Source: an uncultured Neomegalonema sp. (GTDB lineage Bacteria; Pseudomonadota; Alphaproteobacteria; Rhodobacterales; Rhodobacteraceae). Taken from it: 64,000 nt of DNA. The notes beneath the pieces are model-generated. The model did not search any database and was not told the origin of the DNA. It worked only from the letters and a program-made list of their open reading frames with translations. Position numbers and translations under genes: made by a program. Of this stretch, positions 60,541 to 64,000 are shown piece by piece; position 1 is the stretch's first letter, and each line of letters starts with the position of its first letter. The DNA is taken from NCBI GenBank assembly GCA_937990185.1, contig CALKBI010000024.1, positions 1-64,000 of the forward strand. The letters run 5' to 3'.

Positions 60541-61974
60541 TCACCCCCACCCGCTGACGGCTTTGACTTCGAGGAAATCTTCCAAGCCCCAGACACCGCC
60601 TTCGCGTCCATTGCCGGAGGCTTTCATTCCGCCGAACGGACTGCCCGCAGCGCGGGACTGTCCATTCATTTCCACCATCCCCGAGCGCAAGCGGCGCGCG
60701 ACGCGGTTGCGTTTTTCGGCATCTTCGGACTGCACATAATTGGTCAGGCCATAAGGCGTGTCATTCGCGATTTCGATGGCTTCTTCTTCACTATCGAAAG
60801 GCAGGATCGACAGGACAGGGCCAAAGATTTCCTCCCGCGCGATGGTCATCTGATTGTTGACATCGGCAAAGACGGTCGGGCGCACGTAATATCCGCGATT
60901 GGTTCCTTCGGGCCGTCCCGTGCCGCCCGCCACCAGCCGCGCGCCTTCATCAATCCCCACTTGGATGAGCGTTTGAATCTTCTCGAATTGAGCCTCGCTG
61001 ACCACCGGTCCCATATGGCGTCCCGGTTCCGAAGTCGGCCCGACAGCAATCTTCCCTGCAACCTCAGCCGCCGTTTCAACGGCTTCGTCATAGCGGGCGC
61101 GTTCGACCAGCATTCTTGTCGGCGCGTTACAAGACTGGCCGGTATTGTTAAAGCAATGCAGTGCCCCGCGCTTGACCGCCTTTTCATCTGCATCAGCGAA
61201 AATGATATTCGCGCCTTTCCCGCCAAGCTCGAGCGATACGCGCTTCAATGTATCCGCCGCCGCTTTGGAAATCGCGATGCCTGCACGGGTCGATCCGGTG
61301 AAGGAAATCATATTAACATCGGGATGCGTTGAGAGCTGTGTGCCAACCCCAACCCCGTCGCCATTGACCATATTGTAGACCCCGGCGGGGACGCCTGCCT
61401 CGTCCAGAATCTCCGACCAGACAATAGAAGACAGCGGCGAGACTTCCGAGGGTTTCAGCACCATCGTACAGCCGGTCAACAGCGCCGGAATAACCTTCAG
61501 CGCCACTTGGTTCATCGGCCAGTTCCAAGGCGTGATCAAACCGCACACACCGACGGGTTCGTATAAAATCCGGTCGTTCGGCGCTTTTTCATGCAGCATT
61601 TGTTCAAATTCGAATGCCTTAGCCGCACGGATAAAGTTTTCAATGTGCCAAGGGCCACACGGTGTCTGTTGCTGTGTCGCCAGATCAATTGGCGCGCCCA
61701 TCTCCAGACTGATTGCTTTGCTCATATCCTCGGCGCGGGCATTATAGACCTCGAGGATTTTCTCCACGACACCAATCCGCGCGTCCTTTGATGTGGCAGC
61801 CCAAGCAGGAAAAGCAGCCTTCGCAGCGGCCACGGCAGCATCGGTATCCGCTTGCCCGCCGAGCGAAATCACAGCGCAAGTTTCCTCGGTCGAGGGATCA
61901 ATCACATCGCAATCGGTTCCGGCCTTTGCCGCTACCCAAGCCCCATCAATATAAAAGTCGCGTTTCTCGATCAT
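60541..61974 (-). CDS. Aldehyde dehydrogenase
   Basis: An NAD(P)-dependent aldehyde dehydrogenase of 477 residues. The general base Glu249 is in LELGGKG and the nucleophile Cys282 in GQSCNAPTRM. The cofactor region PWNWP and FTGSTRAG are normal. ATG 61974 was taken as start because the N-terminus FYIDGAWV is standard; 62037 adds 21 residues. It lies 92 nt downstream of the IlvD/Edd-type dehydratase and may act in the same sugar-acid pathway. Confidence 0.92.
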   Translation of the reverse strand: MIEKRDFYIDGAWVAAKAGTDCDVIDPSTEETCAVISLGGQADTDAAVAAAKAAFPAWAATSKDARIGVVEKILEVYNARAEDMSKAISLEMGAPIDLATQQQTPCGPWHIENFIRAAKAFEFEQMLHEKAPNDRILYEPVGVCGLITPWNWPMNQVALKVIPALLTGCTMVLKPSEVSPLSSIVWSEILDEAGVPAGVYNMVNGDGVGVGTQLSTHPDVNMISFTGSTRAGIAISKAAADTLKRVSLELGGKGANIIFADADEKAVKRGALHCFNNTGQSCNAPTRMLVERARYDEAVETAAEVAGKIAVGPTSEPGRHMGPVVSEAQFEKIQTLIQVGIDEGARLVAGGTGRPEGTNRGYYVRPTVFADVNNQMTIAREEIFGPVLSILPFDSEEEAIEIANDTPYGLTNYVQSEDAEKRNRVARRLRSGMVEMNGQSRAAGSPFGGMKASGNGREGGVWGLEDFLEVKAVSGWG

Positions 61975-62066
61975 GTCCGTCCCTTGTCGCAAAGCTGCCG
62001 ATGCCACCCGTCTACCCTCGCCGGAAGGATGGCACAATCAAAGTTGAAGGGGCTTCCGGCAATCGC

Positions 62067-63800
62067 TCAATAAATCGCAGGCTCGCCGGTCGCTCCGCCG
62101 AAAGCATTTTCCAGATAATCGAAATCACAGCCCCGATTGGCTTGGGTGATGTGCTGAGCATACATCCAGCCATACCCGCGAGTGTAGCGCGGTTCAGGTT
62201 GAACCCATGCGGCTTTGCGGTCCGCCATTTCAGCGTCAGAAATATCAAGCGTGATCGTGCGCGCATCAATATCAACGCTGATCGTATCGCCGGTCTTCAC
62301 CAGACTAAGCGGCCCGCCGACAAAAGACTCCGGCGCGACATGCAGGATACACGCGCCATAGCTCGTGCCACTCATGCGCGCATCCGAGATCCGCACCATA
62401 TCGCGCACGCCTTGTTTCAAGAGGACTTTTGGGATCGGCAGCATCCCCCATTCCGGCATCCCCGGCCCGCCCACAGGACCCGCATTGCGAAACACCATCA
62501 CCGTATCTGCGGTGACGTCGATGCTCTCATCATCGGCCCAGGCTTTCATCTCATCATAGCTGTCAAAGACAACCGCCGGACCCGAATGTTTGAAGAATTT
62601 CGGCTCGCACGCCGAGGGTTTAATCACACAGCCATCCGGCGCAAGATTCCCCTTGAGCACCGCCAATGCGCCTTCCGCATAAATCGGATTATCGAGCGTG
62701 CGGATCACATCGTCATGGTGCACTTGCGCGCCCGTAATTTCCTCGCCCCATGTCTTGCCGCTGACCGTCATCGCCGACAGATCGAGTTTCGTCTCGAGCC
62801 GTTTCATCAATCCCTTAAACCCGCCCGCATAGTAGAAATCTTCCATCAGGTATTTTTCGCCCGAAGGCCGGACATTCGCGATTACCGGAACCTCGCGCGA
62901 GGCTTTTTCGAAATCATCAAGCCCAATATCGACCCCCGCGCGGCGTCCCATCGCGATGACATGAATAATCGCATTGGTCGAACAGCCCATTGCCATTGCG
63001 ACTTTGATCGAATTTTCGAGGGCAGCGCGCGTAAGAATATCGGTTGGCTTCAGATCTTCCCACACCATCTCGACCACCCGCCGCCCGCAGGCCGCGCTCA
63101 TCCGAATATGATTGGCATCGGCGGCAGGAATAGAAGACGTCCCCGGCAAGCACATGCCCATCGCATCGGCAATGCCGGTCATGGTCGAGGCCGTGCCCAT
63201 CGTCATGCAATGCCCGTGAGAGCGTGCGATTCCGCCGACCACTTCCTGCCACGTCTCCATCGAGGTTTCACCGGCGCGCACATTATCCCAGTATTTCCAG
63301 ATATCTGAACCGGAGCCGAGCTTATCGCCTCTGAAATTCCCGCTCAGCATCGGTCCCGCTGGCAGATAGACGCAAGGCAGGTTCATCGACACGGCCCCCA
63401 TCAACAAGGCCGGGGTGGTCTTATCGCATCCGCCCATCAACACAGCCCCGTCAATAGGGTGCGAGCGCAGCAGTTCTTCCGTCTCAATGGCCAGCAAGTT
63501 GCGATACATCATTGTCGAGGGCTTCACGATTGGCTCTGACAAGGAAATCGCAGGAAGTTCCAACGGAAACCCGCCTGCCTGATAAACCCCGCGCTTTACG
63601 TCTTCAACGCGCTGTTTGAAATGCGAATGGCACTGGTTGATATCTGACCATGTGTTGATGATCGCGATGACAGGCTTGCCGATATAGTCGTCATCCCCAA
63701 AGCCCATCTGCATAATGCGCGAGCGATGGTTCCACGTGCGCTGTGTTTCTTCCTCAGCGAACCAACGCGCAGAGCGCAGGTCTTTATAGGCAATGGTCAT
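62067..63800 (-). CDS. IlvD/Edd-family sugar-acid dehydratase
   Basis: The 577-residue dehydratase has the three Fe-S Cys residues of the family: C57 (NQCHSH), C125 (GGCDKTTP) and C198 (HGHCMTMGTAS). The length and the ending resemble L-arabonate/D-xylonate dehydratase more than the branched-chain IlvD. The start was taken at ATG 63800 (MTIAYKDLRS); 63839 adds 13 residues. The following aldehyde dehydrogenase supports an oxidative sugar pathway. Confidence 0.9.
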   Translation of the reverse strand: MTIAYKDLRSARWFAEEETQRTWNHRSRIMQMGFGDDDYIGKPVIAIINTWSDINQCHSHFKQRVEDVKRGVYQAGGFPLELPAISLSEPIVKPSTMMYRNLLAIETEELLRSHPIDGAVLMGGCDKTTPALLMGAVSMNLPCVYLPAGPMLSGNFRGDKLGSGSDIWKYWDNVRAGETSMETWQEVVGGIARSHGHCMTMGTASTMTGIADAMGMCLPGTSSIPAADANHIRMSAACGRRVVEMVWEDLKPTDILTRAALENSIKVAMAMGCSTNAIIHVIAMGRRAGVDIGLDDFEKASREVPVIANVRPSGEKYLMEDFYYAGGFKGLMKRLETKLDLSAMTVSGKTWGEEITGAQVHHDDVIRTLDNPIYAEGALAVLKGNLAPDGCVIKPSACEPKFFKHSGPAVVFDSYDEMKAWADDESIDVTADTVMVFRNAGPVGGPGMPEWGMLPIPKVLLKQGVRDMVRISDARMSGTSYGACILHVAPESFVGGPLSLVKTGDTISVDIDARTITLDISDAEMADRKAAWVQPEPRYTRGYGWMYAQHITQANRGCDFDYLENAFGGATGEPAIY

Positions 63801-64000
63801 AATTGGCCCTTGATGCAGAATACGCGGACGCTCAAACAATCCCGAAAAGAGAGGCCTGACAAGAGTTCGAAGCTAAATCACCAAGCCAAACGTCGAAAGG
63901 CAACCCTTAGCGCACAGTATAAAAGGCGATTTGGGTATCCCGGTTTCAATAATCATTCGCAAAATGAGACTCGAGAACGAGAATATTTTGCATTTTGGAC

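Noticed and set aside
61713-63308. A 531-codon open frame on the plus strand
   Set aside because: It is antisense to the aldehyde dehydrogenase and dehydratase genes, is rich in Arg, His and Pro in the manner of shadow frames and has no recognisable domain.

Overview
The window looks like chromosomal DNA of a mid-GC alphaproteobacterium, probably close to Rhodobacterales or Rhodobiaceae. The evidence is gene content and order: MJ0042 zinc-ribbon gene next to ftsE-ftsX-plsC, histone-deacetylase-like gene-xseB-polyprenyl synthase, trmJ-ctaA, a mesaconyl-CoA hydratase of the ethylmalonyl-CoA pathway, many TRAP/FDH/sugar-acid genes, and frequent 4-nt ATGA/GTGA overlaps. No rRNA, CRISPR array, intact insertion sequence or replication origin was seen.

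Layout. 1-980: the end of an integrated conjugative or genomic island (unknown partial gene, TraM-like protein, AlpA-like regulator, terminator, tandem 12-mers) lying against the 3' end of a tRNA-Leu(CAA). 1.2-19.2 kb: core genes (DedA, DsbB, DMT transporter, esterase, HNH nuclease, PepF peptidase, PlsC, FtsXE, zinc-ribbon DUF3426 protein, ABC exporter, HDAC-like deacetylase, XseB, IspA, YghU-type GST, an sdhB separated from the other sdh genes). 19.5-31.9 kb: accessory metabolism: an orphan peptide-type binding protein, a CocE hydrolase, then a divergent locus with a serine/alanine-glyoxylate aminotransferase, TRAP transporter DctPQM, GlcG-like protein and class III CoA-transferase facing a large FAD/Fe-S D-2-hydroxyacid dehydrogenase. 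32.0-36.0 kb: a zinc-ribbon fused to a YeiH/UPF0324 membrane protein, then a gene-poor segment holding small secreted or Cys-rich unknown genes, an AT-rich gene and an 86-bp duplicated element. 36.0-48.7 kb: PhyH dioxygenase, mesaconyl-CoA hydratase, atypical SDR, 3-hydroxyisobutyrate-dehydrogenase-like enzyme, Tgt, TetR, BioY, DUF6314, methyltransferase, TrmJ, CtaA, thioesterase, M3 peptidase. 48.7-56.1 kb: a complete respiratory formate dehydrogenase operon (torD-fdhX-fdhA-fdhB-fdhC) that ends in a WD40-cytochrome c fusion and a 54-residue exported protein. 56.3-63.8 kb: ketopantoate-reductase-like protein, two unknown proteins, an exported intradiol dioxygenase, an aldehyde dehydrogenase and an IlvD/Edd-type sugar-acid dehydratase.

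The genes fit a heterotroph that handles C1/C2 compounds: the ethylmalonyl-CoA pathway makes glyoxylate, the aminotransferase and FAD/Fe-S oxidase consume or produce glyoxylate and 2-hydroxyacids, and formate is oxidised at the membrane. The best candidates for something not well described are the formate-dehydrogenase tail (WD40-cytochrome c plus 54-aa protein), the zinc-ribbon-YeiH fusion, the GlcG/TRAP/CoA-transferase/FAD-FeS locus, and the repeat-flanked small-gene segment at 33.4-36.0 kb. No gene set here could be shown from sequence alone to be a new defence or mobile system.
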